From the NCBI GenBank assembly GCA_002416505.1, contig DIAM01000014.1, positions 1 to 46,546 of the forward strand: DNA of 46,546 nt, in the 5' to 3' direction. Both the position numbers and the translations under genes were made by a program. This DNA is from Gammaproteobacteria bacterium UBA5078 (GTDB taxonomy: Bacteria; Pseudomonadota; Gammaproteobacteria; Pseudomonadales; Pseudohongiellaceae). Of this stretch, positions 39,504 to 46,546 are shown in pieces (positions within the stretch are counted from its first letter, which is position 1; every line of letters starts with the position of its first letter). The notes beneath the pieces were generated by a model. The model made no database searches and had not been told where the DNA came from. It was given only the letters and a program-made list of their open reading frames with translations.

Positions 39504-42128
39504 TTATTTATCGACGATCCAACGGCCGTTCTTATAGAAGGCCTTCCAGCCCGTGGCCTTGCCGTTCTCTTCCGTCAGCACGTATTGCTCGGCCGTCTTG
39601 CGGCTGTAGCGCACCACCGTCGGGTTGCCATCGCTATCCTTGAGCGGCGCGCTGAACAGGAACTCATACTTCGGATCGATCTCGTCTTTATGTGGCAGAA
39701 GCTCTGTCACCAATGGTGCGCGCGTCTCGCGGTTCTTGGGGAATTTGCTCGCGGCTAGGAACAAGCCCGCCGCCCCATCGCGCAACACATAGTGGTCTTC
39801 TACCTTCTCACACTGTAGCTCGGGCATCGGCACGGGCGTCATCTTGGGAGGCGCCGCCTGGCCGCTGCGCAGCAATTTACGCGTGTTCTTACACTCCTCG
39901 TTGGTACAGCCGAAGTACTTGCCGAAGCGCCCGGACTTGAGCTGCATATCGGAGCCACACTTGTCGCACTCGATGAGCGGGCCTTCGTAGCCACGGATCT
40001 TATAATTGCCCTCTTCCACCTCATAACCCTGACAATCGGGGTTATTGCCGCAGATATGCAGTTTGCGCTTCTCGTCGATCAGGTAGCTGTCCATCGCCGT
40101 GTTGCAGATGCGGCAGCGATGACGCTGGCGCAGCAAGGCGTTCTCGGCCTCTTCGGCCTCTTCGGCGTTGTCGGTGTTGATCGCCTCTTCGCCAGGGGTC
40201 AGGTTAATAGTGGACTTGCAGCGCTCCTTGGGAGGCAGGGAGTAACCCGAACAGCCAAGGAACACACCCGTGGAGGCCGTGCGAATCTGCATAGGCCGAC
40301 CACACTTTGGGCAGGCAATATCGGTATCCGTGGGCTTGTTGGCACGCATGCCGGCATCGCTGTCTTCGGTCGCCGTGGCCAGCTGCTTGCTAAAGCCCTT
40401 GTAGAAGGTGTCGAGCACCTGCTTCCACTCTAGGCGACCTAGGGCGACGCCATCCAGATCGTCTTCCATCTTAGCCGTGAAATCGTAGTCCATCAGATCG
40501 GAGAAACTCTCGATCAGGCGCTCGGCCACGATATCGCCCATCTTCTGAGCATAGAAGCGGCGGCTCTCGACCTTCACATAGCCCCGCTCCTGGATGGTGG
40601 AGATAATCGCCGCATAGGTCGATGGGCGACCGATGCCACGCTTCTCTAGCTCTTTCACGAGGCTCGCCTCGGTAAAGCGCGGCGAAGGCTTGGTGAAATG
40701 CTGGGAGGGGTCGAGCTCGACCAGGCCTAGGCTTTCCCCTACCTCGACACTGGGCAGCACCACATCCTCTTCCTTAGTGGTGAGTACGCGCATATAGCCA
40801 TCGAACTTCATGATGCGCCCTTTCGTGCGCAGTTCGAACTCGCCGGCAGCAACGCTAATAGAGCTGCTTAGGTATTGTGCTGGCGGCATCTGTGAGGCCA
40901 CGAAGTGTTGCCAGATCAGGGCGTACAGCCGCTCGGCGTCACGCTCCATGTTCTGCAGATTGGTGCTCGAGGTGTTGACCTCGGTGGGGCGAATCGCCTC
41001 GTGCGCCTCTTGCGCGCCTTCGCGGGCACTGTACTTCAGTGGCTGCTCTGGCAGATAGGGCTTGCCGAAGGTCTTCTCGATATAGTCGCGGCACATCGCG
41101 AGCGCATCGTCGCTCAAATGCGTCGAATCGGTACGCATATAGGTGATATAACCCGCCTCGTACAGGCGCTGGGCGAGGGTCATCGTCTTCTTCACGCCGA
41201 AACCAAGGCGCGTGCTCGCGGCCTGTTGCAGGGTCGAGGTGATCAGCGGTGCCTTGGGCTTAGAGGAGGTGGGCTTGTCTTCGCGCTTGGCGACAACGTA
41301 ATCGGCCCCTTCCAAGGCCTTGAGCGCCGCATCGGCCCCCTTCTTATCGTTGGGACGGAAATTCTCACCGTGTAGCTTGGCCACCTGAAAACGCAAGGCG
41401 TCTTTCTTGGCCGTGGAGAGGTTCGCGTAGATCTCCCAATACTCTTCGGGAATGAAGGCGCGAATCTCGCGCTCACGCTCGACGATGAGGCGCACCGCCA
41501 CCGACTGCACACGGCCGGCGGAGAGACCACGCGCGACTTTGGACCACAGCAATGGCGACACCATGAAACCGACCACGCGGTCGAGGAAGCGGCGCGCCTG
41601 CTGGGCCTGCACATATTTCATGTCCAAGACGCCGGGCTTGGAGAAGGCCTCGTTGATCGCCTTCTTCGTGATCTCGTTAAAAACCACGCGCTTATAACGG
41701 CTCTCGTCGCCGCCAATAGCCTCTTTCAAGTGCCAGGCGATTGCCTCTCCCTCACGGTCAAGGTCGGTTGCGAGATAGATGGTGTCGGCGTCTTTCGCGA
41801 GTTTGCGCAGGTCGGCTACTACTTTTTCCTTACCCGGCAGAATCTCATACTTGGCGCGCCAGCCATGCTCTGGGTCAACCCCCATCCGCGCGATCAGCTG
41901 CTCCTTCGCCTTAGTTTTCTTGTGCAGAACTTTATCTTCCGGACTGAGTTTCCGGGTTGCGGCGGCGGCCTTAGCGCGCTCTTTGCTATCAACAGCCTGG
42001 GCGTTGCCGCTCGCAGGTAGATCACGTATGTGACCCACACTGGATTTGACGACAAATTCCTTGCCTAGGTATTTATTGATGGTTTTCGCTTTGGCGGGCG
42101 ACTCGACTATCACCAACGATTTACTCAT
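39504..42128 (-). CDS. topA: DNA topoisomerase I (omega protein)
   Basis: A type IA topoisomerase that relaxes negative supercoils. From ATG 42128 (MSKSLVIVESPAKAKTI) it is 874 residues: TOPRIM (VIVESPAKAKTINKYLG; ATDLDREGEAIAWHL acidic triad), domains II-IV with catalytic Tyr in EAGYITYMRTDSTHLSD (about 315) and KRGIGRPSTYA, then at least three C-terminal zinc-binding repeats (CPKCGRPM; RCRICNTAM...CGNNPDC; CDKCGSDM...CTNEEC). The frame to 42218 adds 30 residues unlike TopA. Convergent with lexA. Confidence 0.97.
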   Translation of the reverse strand: MSKSLVIVESPAKAKTINKYLGKEFVVKSSVGHIRDLPASGNAQAVDSKERAKAAAATRKLSPEDKVLHKKTKAKEQLIARMGVDPEHGWRAKYEILPGKEKVVADLRKLAKDADTIYLATDLDREGEAIAWHLKEAIGGDESRYKRVVFNEITKKAINEAFSKPGVLDMKYVQAQQARRFLDRVVGFMVSPLLWSKVARGLSAGRVQSVAVRLIVEREREIRAFIPEEYWEIYANLSTAKKDALRFQVAKLHGENFRPNDKKGADAALKALEGADYVVAKREDKPTSSKPKAPLITSTLQQAASTRLGFGVKKTMTLAQRLYEAGYITYMRTDSTHLSDDALAMCRDYIEKTFGKPYLPEQPLKYSAREGAQEAHEAIRPTEVNTSSTNLQNMERDAERLYALIWQHFVASQMPPAQYLSSSISVAAGEFELRTKGRIMKFDGYMRVLTTKEEDVVLPSVEVGESLGLVELDPSQHFTKPSPRFTEASLVKELEKRGIGRPSTYAAIISTIQERGYVKVESRRFYAQKMGDIVAERLIESFSDLMDYDFTAKMEDDLDGVALGRLEWKQVLDTFYKGFSKQLATATEDSDAGMRANKPTDTDIACPKCGRPMQIRTASTGVFLGCSGYSLPPKERCKSTINLTPGEEAINTDNAEEAEEAENALLRQRHRCRICNTAMDSYLIDEKRKLHICGNNPDCQGYEVEEGNYKIRGYEGPLIECDKCGSDMQLKSGRFGKYFGCTNEECKNTRKLLRSGQAAPPKMTPVPMPELQCEKVEDHYVLRDGAAGLFLAASKFPKNRETRAPLVTELLPHKDEIDPKYEFLFSAPLKDSDGNPTVVRYSRKTAEQYVLTEENGKATGWKAFYKNGRWIVDK

Positions 42129-42286
42129 TGTTTTGAACGGTTCCTGATACAGCTGCGGGTCATGGCTTGCCCAAAATTCGGACCACAAGCGGGCGTCCGG
42201 GGCAAAAGAAGCGGACATATATAAGGGCTGTGGCAGCGAGGGTCAAGCGTTTGTTTATTTTAGTGCTGCCTATAGCACAGTACGAA

Positions 42287-42321
42287 AGCGCCCCCCATCG
42301 CGGCTTGCAATGGGGGGCGCT
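42287..42321 (-). terminator. Stem-loop downstream of ilvE
   Basis: AGCGCCCCCCAT (42287-42298) and ATGGGGGGCGCT (42310-42321) form a 12-base stem with an 11-base loop, between topA (start side) and ilvE (3' side). On the minus strand the stem is followed by TTTCG only, so it is a moderate terminator for ilvE. A second small stem (agccttg/caaggct) lies at about 42357-42375. Confidence 0.55.
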
Positions 42322-42386
42322 GCTATTTCCTTAGACTATCTAGGCATCTGTCCAGAGCCTTGTATGCAAGGCTTTGGCTGTCTGTC

Positions 42387-43436
42387 CTAGTCGATCTTTA
42401 CCGCGTGGGTCCAATGGTTTTCATCGGGGCTCTCGCCGCGTTGTATTCCCACCAACAGATCATAGACTCTCTGCATGATCGGACCGACCGACTGGCCATT
42501 GTCGTGGAAATGATGCCACGCGCCGTCTAGCCAGACCTTGCCCACCGGCGCTAACACCGCGGCGGTACCGCAGGCGGCCATCTCCTCGAAATCGCCGATC
42601 TCCTTGCGCAAGTCGATCGGCCGGTCTTCTACCTGCATGTTCAGATGCTGTTCGGCCAGGGTCATGATCGAGCGCCGCGTAACACTGGGCAGGATCGCAT
42701 TCGACTTGGGCGTTACGAAACGATTGCCCTTCATCGTCACGATGATATTGGCCGATCCCGCCTCATCTATATAGGTGCGTTTCGCCGCGTCCAGATAGAG
42801 TGCCTCGTTAGCCCCCAACTCCTGCGCCTTCTTAGTCGCTAGCAGTCCACCGGCGTAGTTGGCGCCGGCCTTGTATGCGCCCGTGCCATTCGGCGCGGCG
42901 CGATCATAGTCAGACACCGCAAGAGAGATAACCGCTAGGCCAGCGCTCTTGTAGTAGGGCCCCACGGGAGAGACGAACACTCGGAACTCATACTCACTAG
43001 CGGGGCGTAGGCCTAAGTTCTCGCCGACGCCGATCAGCATAGGACGAATGTAGAGAGAGGCGCCAGAACCGTGCGGAGGGATCCAGGAATAATTAGCGCG
43101 AACGGTCTCTTCGACGCCGCGCAAGAACAACTCATAGGGCACCTCCGGCATCAATAAGCGCGCGGCGGTTTGATTCATGCGCTCACTATTGAGGTCTGGG
43201 CGGAATAACAGTACGCGACCATCGGGAGCGGTTTGCGCCTTCATGCCTTCGAAACACTGCTGGGCATAGTGCAGCGTCGGTGCACCCTCGTGGACCGAGA
43301 TCATCGGCGAGTCTAGCAGCGCCCCCGTAGACCAGGCCCCATTTTTGTAGATGGCGCTGAAGCGCGCCTCGGTCTGCCGATACTTAAATCCCAGATCCGC
43401 CCAATTCAGATCTTTCTTTACCATGGATGTGGCCAC
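42387..43436 (-). CDS. ilvE: Branched-chain amino acid aminotransferase
   Basis: A PLP-dependent fold-type IV transaminase that interconverts Leu, Ile and Val with their 2-oxo acids. At 349 residues it is the longer (BCAT group II) type: ISVHEGAPTLHYAQQCFEGMKAQ, RPDLNSERMNQTAARLLMP, SLYIRPMLIGVG, the lysine K189 in GAYKAGANYAGGLLATKKAQ (Schiff base), and EEMAACGTAAVLAPVG at the phosphate site. The likely start is GTG 43436 with AGGA seven bases upstream; an ATG is four codons in. Monocistronic, divergent from the EAL/HDOD gene. Confidence 0.95.
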   Translation of the reverse strand: MATSMVKKDLNWADLGFKYRQTEARFSAIYKNGAWSTGALLDSPMISVHEGAPTLHYAQQCFEGMKAQTAPDGRVLLFRPDLNSERMNQTAARLLMPEVPYELFLRGVEETVRANYSWIPPHGSGASLYIRPMLIGVGENLGLRPASEYEFRVFVSPVGPYYKSAGLAVISLAVSDYDRAAPNGTGAYKAGANYAGGLLATKKAQELGANEALYLDAAKRTYIDEAGSANIIVTMKGNRFVTPKSNAILPSVTRRSIMTLAEQHLNMQVEDRPIDLRKEIGDFEEMAACGTAAVLAPVGKVWLDGAWHHFHDNGQSVGPIMQRVYDLLVGIQRGESPDENHWTHAVKID

Positions 43437-43619
43437 GTCGATATCCTGTTTAGCGCTTTAAATTGACTGTGTGCCTGATCTGCGAACAGGCCTTCTAGGC
43501 CGCGTATTATGGGGGAAGAGCAAGCGCAGGTCTACGGGCAGGCGATTAGGACAAAAGTGTTAGCTAATAGCGGCGACTGCGCTACAATAGCTCAATTAGT
43601 GGGCAGTAGTGAGAGAACG

Positions 43620-44846
43620 ATGACGGACCAGCACATACTCTTAGCTAGGCAACCGATTTTCGACATCGATATAAAAGTACGTGCTTATGAGCTACTTTTC
43701 CGAGGCGATAACACCAATCAGGCCAATGTGTTTGACGGCGACTCTGCCACGTCTCAGGTATTCCTGAACGCCTTTAATGAGCTGGATATCAGCGAGGTCG
43801 TTCAGCACCACCCCGCTTACATCAATTTTACTCGCAATCTCATTATCAACCCCCCGCCTTTTGACAAGCATCGTTTCGTCATCGAAGTGCTTGAAGATAT
43901 CGAGGCCGACGCGGAGTTGATCGAGAATCTGCAGAAACTCAAGAACGCAGGCTACACCATCGCACTGGACGATTTCGTCTACTCGGCGAAATGGGACGCT
44001 GCCCTGCACATCGCCGACATCGTCAAGATCGATGTGTTGGCGTTCGACGAGGCCGAGATTAAGCGCCATGTGAATTTATTAAAGCGCTTCAACGTGATCC
44101 TGCTAGCAGAGAAAGTCGAAACCCATGAGATGTTTCACTACTGCAAGGATCTGGGGTTCACCCTCTTCCAAGGCTACTTCCTCAGCAAGCCCGAGCAGGT
44201 CAAGGGGCGCAAGGTGCCCGCCAACAAGCTTGTGGTACTCAATCTACTCACGCAACTTCAAGACCCTAATGCCGAACTCGGCAAGATCGCGGCCATCATC
44301 GTGAAGGACCCAGTCCTGAGCGTTAAGCTTATCAAGCTAGTCAATTCGGCGGCCTTCTCGGGCCGACGCGAGATCACCTCACTGCAGCACGCCGTCTCGA
44401 TGTTAGGGCTTCGCCAGGTGAAGAGTTGGGCCACCCTCCTATCGCTGAGCAATATGGCGGACAAACCCAACGCCCTCTCTGTTCTGGCGATGACGCGCGC
44501 CAAGATGTGCCAGCTCCTCGCCGAATGCTTCACCAATTCCGCCGATAGCGATGCCTATTTCACTACCGGCCTGCTTTCTAATCTCGATGCCTTCTTCGAC
44601 GTCGAGCTGCAGGAGATCATCGGCTCTATGCCGCTATCTCAGCTCGTGGTGGATGCCCTGTTGCTCGGCAACGGCCCTATCGGCACCGTCATCAAGACGG
44701 TCATTCAATTCGAGCAGGCACAATGGGATGAACTCGACATGGACGCTCTCGCGAAACTCAACATCGGCACTAAGGAAATGGAACTCGCCTATCGAGAGAG
44801 TATTCGCTGGGCGTCGCAATTGGGTGCCGTAGTCAACAATGCTTGA
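43620..44846 (+). CDS. EAL-like/HDOD domain protein (YuxH-type)
   Basis: 408 residues from ATG 43620 (MTDQHILLARQPIFDIDIKVRAYELLFR). Residues 1-200 are an EAL-like domain in which the EAL motif is ELLFR (24-28), and the usual DDFG segment is DDFVYS; KIDVL, AEKVET and FQGYFLSKPE remain. Several metal-binding residues therefore differ, and it is probably not an active c-di-GMP phosphodiesterase but may bind c-di-GMP. Residues about 205-400 are an HDOD domain (LLTQLQDPNAELGKIAAIIVKDPVLSVKLIKLVNSAAF...ISSLQHAV-like...MLGLRQVKSWATLL), typical of signal-transduction proteins. The frame is open to 43509 but without a start signal. Its end overlaps tatD by eight bases. Confidence 0.88.
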   Translation: MTDQHILLARQPIFDIDIKVRAYELLFRGDNTNQANVFDGDSATSQVFLNAFNELDISEVVQHHPAYINFTRNLIINPPPFDKHRFVIEVLEDIEADAELIENLQKLKNAGYTIALDDFVYSAKWDAALHIADIVKIDVLAFDEAEIKRHVNLLKRFNVILLAEKVETHEMFHYCKDLGFTLFQGYFLSKPEQVKGRKVPANKLVVLNLLTQLQDPNAELGKIAAIIVKDPVLSVKLIKLVNSAAFSGRREITSLQHAVSMLGLRQVKSWATLLSLSNMADKPNALSVLAMTRAKMCQLLAECFTNSADSDAYFTTGLLSNLDAFFDVELQEIIGSMPLSQLVVDALLLGNGPIGTVIKTVIQFEQAQWDELDMDALAKLNIGTKEMELAYRESIRWASQLGAVVNNA

Positions 44847-45666
44847 AACAGCACTTCCCCCTCTGATTGATATCGGCGCGAACCTTGGCCATGAATCCTT
44901 TGCCCACGATCTGGACGCCGTCATCGAGCGCGCCCAACGCGCGGGCATCCACCACCTCCTCGTGACGGGAACCACTGCAAGCGCCTCCCAACATGCGGTT
45001 GCGATCGCCCAACGCATGCCGGACCTCCTCTCCGCTACCGCCGGCATGCATCCACACGAGGCCCAGCATTGTGATGGCGAGGCCTTCGCACAGATTCGCG
45101 AGCTGGCGAGTCTGCCCATCGTGCGCGCGGTCGGCGAGACCGGACTGGACTTCAATCGCGACTATTCCCCACGGGACATACAGGAGCGCATCTTCGCCGA
45201 TCATCTCGCGCTAGCCTGCGCGATCGATAAGCCAGTGTTCCTCCATCAGCGTGACGCCCACTCGCGTTTCTTACCGATACTAAAAGAGTATCGCGACGCG
45301 CTGCACAGTCACGGTGTCGTGCATTGCTTCACCGGCGAGCGCGACGAGTTGTACGACTACCTCGACCTCGATATGTATATCGGCATTACGGGATGGGTGT
45401 GCGACGAGCGCCGCGGACATCACATTCTGGAATTTCTAAAAGACATACCACTGCAGAGGCTATTACTGGAGACCGATGCCCCGTATTTGCTGCCACGCTC
45501 GATAAGGCCGCGGCCGAAGAGTCGACGCAACGAGCCCCATTATCTCACCGAGGTATTGCGAACGGTTGCCGAGGCGGTGGGACGCAGCCCCATGGAAGTG
45601 GCCGAGCAGACCAGCGCCAATGCCCGGCGCCTATTTCAGTTGCCGAGCGCGTCGACTATAAATTGA
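44839..45666 (+). CDS. tatD: TatD family metal-dependent deoxyribonuclease
   Basis: 275 residues very similar to E. coli TatD, a magnesium-dependent 3'-5' exonuclease implicated in DNA repair. The TIM-barrel motifs are LIDIGANL (TatD-type variant of the first metal loop), GMHPHEAQ, VGETGLDFNRDY, PVFLHQRDAHSRF, VVHCFTG and GITGWVCDERRG, with LLLETDAPYLLPR and SRRNEPHYL. ATG 44839 overlaps the EAL/HDOD gene by eight bases. It overlaps the glutaredoxin-like gene tail-to-tail by 31 bases. Confidence 0.93.
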   Translation: MLETALPPLIDIGANLGHESFAHDLDAVIERAQRAGIHHLLVTGTTASASQHAVAIAQRMPDLLSATAGMHPHEAQHCDGEAFAQIRELASLPIVRAVGETGLDFNRDYSPRDIQERIFADHLALACAIDKPVFLHQRDAHSRFLPILKEYRDALHSHGVVHCFTGERDELYDYLDLDMYIGITGWVCDERRGHHILEFLKDIPLQRLLLETDAPYLLPRSIRPRPKSRRNEPHYLTEVLRTVAEAVGRSPMEVAEQTSANARRLFQLPSASTIN

Positions 45667-45905
45667 TAGGCTTGCGCCTGATCGAAGGGCCAGCCTAGGT
45701 CCTGTGTTGAGCCCTCCAACTGGATCACGGGAATGCGCAGACCATAGACATCCACAAGCGCTGCAGACTCACTAATCTCCTGTTCACGCAAGGCGATGCT
45801 CTGCCCACTCTCTTGCTCAATATAGGTGAGCACTGGTCCGAGCAATGCTTGGGCATCCTCGCAAAGATGGCAGCCCGCGGTTGTGTAGAGGATTAGCGTG
45901 CTCAT
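45636..45905 (-). CDS. Glutaredoxin-like (DUF836) family protein
   Basis: 89 residues with a thioredoxin-fold pattern: MSTLILYTTAGCHLCEDAQALL with CHLC (C12-x2-C15), then SIALREQEISESAALVDVYGLRIPVIQLEG, where the cis-Pro is in RIPVIQ. This is the small glutaredoxin-like family often beside pyrD. It is probably a thiol-disulfide protein whose target is unknown. Start ATG 45905 overlaps the pyrD stop (ATGA), so the two are coupled. It overlaps tatD tail-to-tail. Confidence 0.88.
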   Translation of the reverse strand: MSTLILYTTAGCHLCEDAQALLGPVLTYIEQESGQSIALREQEISESAALVDVYGLRIPVIQLEGSTQDLGWPFDQAQAYQFIVDALGN

Positions 45906-46546
45906 GCCTTGCCCGCAGCGATCGCGAGTGCCGCCTCGCGAATCAGTTCCGGCCCACGATAGATGAACCCACTATAGATCTGCACGAGGCTTGCCCCTGC
46001 CGCGATCTTCGCCGCCGCATCCGCGCCGCTCATGATTCCGCCCACGCCTATTATCGGTAGCCTGCCTTGCAATGCCTCGCTCAACACAGCAATCACATGG
46101 GCAGACTTGTCGGTCAACGGCGCGCCACTGAGACCACCGGCCTCGTCCTTGTAAGGACTATCCTGTACCGCCGCACGCTCTAGGGTCGTATTCGTGGCAA
46201 TCACCGCGTCGATCTCATTGTCGATGAGCGCCGCGGCGATAAGCCCGATCTCCGCATCGCTCAGGTCGGGTGCAATCTTGACGGCGAGTGGTACCTTTTT
46301 CTCGTGCAGTGCCGCCAGAGTGGCTTGCTCACTCTTGAGCAAGACCAACAGGTGGCGCAGTTCGTCGCCGAACTGCAGGGTGCGTAGCCCAGGGGTATTG
46401 GGCGAGGAGAGATTCACGACGATGTAGCTCGCCGCCGCGTAGCACTTGCGCATGCACAGCAGGTAATCGTCGGCGGCACGTTCCACAGGCGTATCGAAAT
46501 TCTTGCCGATGTTGATGCCCAATACGCCCTTGAACGAGCTCTTCGC
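45902..46546 (-). CDS. pyrD: Dihydroorotate dehydrogenase (quinone), C-terminal part
   Basis: It runs beyond the right edge of the window, so the N-terminal third is missing. The part present matches class 2 (membrane-associated, quinone-using) PyrD of E. coli: LGINIGKNFDTPVE, YIVVNLSSPNTPGLR with the catalytic Ser and Asn, LAVKIAPDL, VIATNTTLER, GGLSGAPL, RLPIIGVGGIMSG and GASLVQIYSGFIYRGPEL, all FMN-binding loops. The enzyme oxidises dihydroorotate in pyrimidine synthesis. It is coupled to the glutaredoxin-like gene by ATGA. Confidence 0.96.
   Translation of the reverse strand, partial: AKSSFKGVLGINIGKNFDTPVERAADDYLLCMRKCYAAASYIVVNLSSPNTPGLRTLQFGDELRHLLVLLKSEQATLAALHEKKVPLAVKIAPDLSDAEIGLIAAALIDNEIDAVIATNTTLERAAVQDSPYKDEAGGLSGAPLTDKSAHVIAVLSEALQGRLPIIGVGGIMSGADAAAKIAAGASLVQIYSGFIYRGPELIREAALAIAAGKA

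Overview
The window looks like chromosomal DNA of a gammaproteobacterium, probably a marine member of the Pseudomonadales/Cellvibrionales side. This is inferred from protein sequence and gene order, not from a marker search. Core genes run in an order familiar from Pseudomonas and relatives: rne, lolCDE, comEC, exbB/exbD, msbA, lpxK, a Trm112-family gene, kdsB, a low-molecular-weight phosphatase, murB, a gacA-like gene, uvrC, pgsA and a Gly-Cys-Leu tRNA cluster; then nagZ, lexA and topA further on. Core DNA is GC-rich, while the first 5 kb is clearly AT-richer.

Region 1 (1-5085) is accessory. A truncated secreted-protein gene at the left edge and a REP-like inverted repeat are followed by five minus-strand gene cassettes (502-4667). 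Each cassette is followed by an attC-like palindrome with RYYYAAC/GTTRRRY-type ends. This is an integron cassette array without an integrase in the window (CALIN type). Its products include a PD-(D/E)XK-like nuclease, an HNH nuclease, a HEPN/AbiU2-like protein with R-x5-H, and two single-pass membrane proteins. That content suggests anti-phage or toxin functions.

Region 2 (5086-9691) is a split tRNA operon. tRNA-Gly and an intact tRNA-Cys lie beside pgsA behind a strong promoter. tRNA-Leu, normally next in line, lies 4.3 kb away. Between them are three plus-strand genes (GCS2-type ligase, AstE-type deacylase, phospholipase D/cardiolipin synthase-like) and, next to tRNA-Leu, a degenerate copy of the 3' part of tRNA-Cys. 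This is the expected scar of an old integration into the 3' end of tRNA-Cys.

Region 3 (9860-26073), all minus strand, holds core envelope and DNA repair genes: pgsA, uvrC, a gacA-like regulator whose receiver has lost its phosphorylation residues, murB, phosphatase, kdsB, Trm112 protein, lpxK, msbA, exbD, exbB, comEC, lolE, lolD, lolC. A serine recombinase gene overlaps the start of lolC. Together these genes make and export lipid A, Kdo, peptidoglycan precursor and lipoproteins.

Region 4 (26074-35746): a 0.9-kb leader and rne on the plus strand, a bidirectional terminator, etfBA, a small lipoprotein, DUF1285 and DUF4823-like genes, and a zinc-ribbon protein coupled to a Wzz/BY-kinase protein. 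Region 5 (35968-46546): mnmH, hpt, nagZ, SOS-controlled lexA, topA, ilvE, an EAL-like/HDOD gene overlapping tatD, a glutaredoxin-like gene and the 3' part of pyrD.
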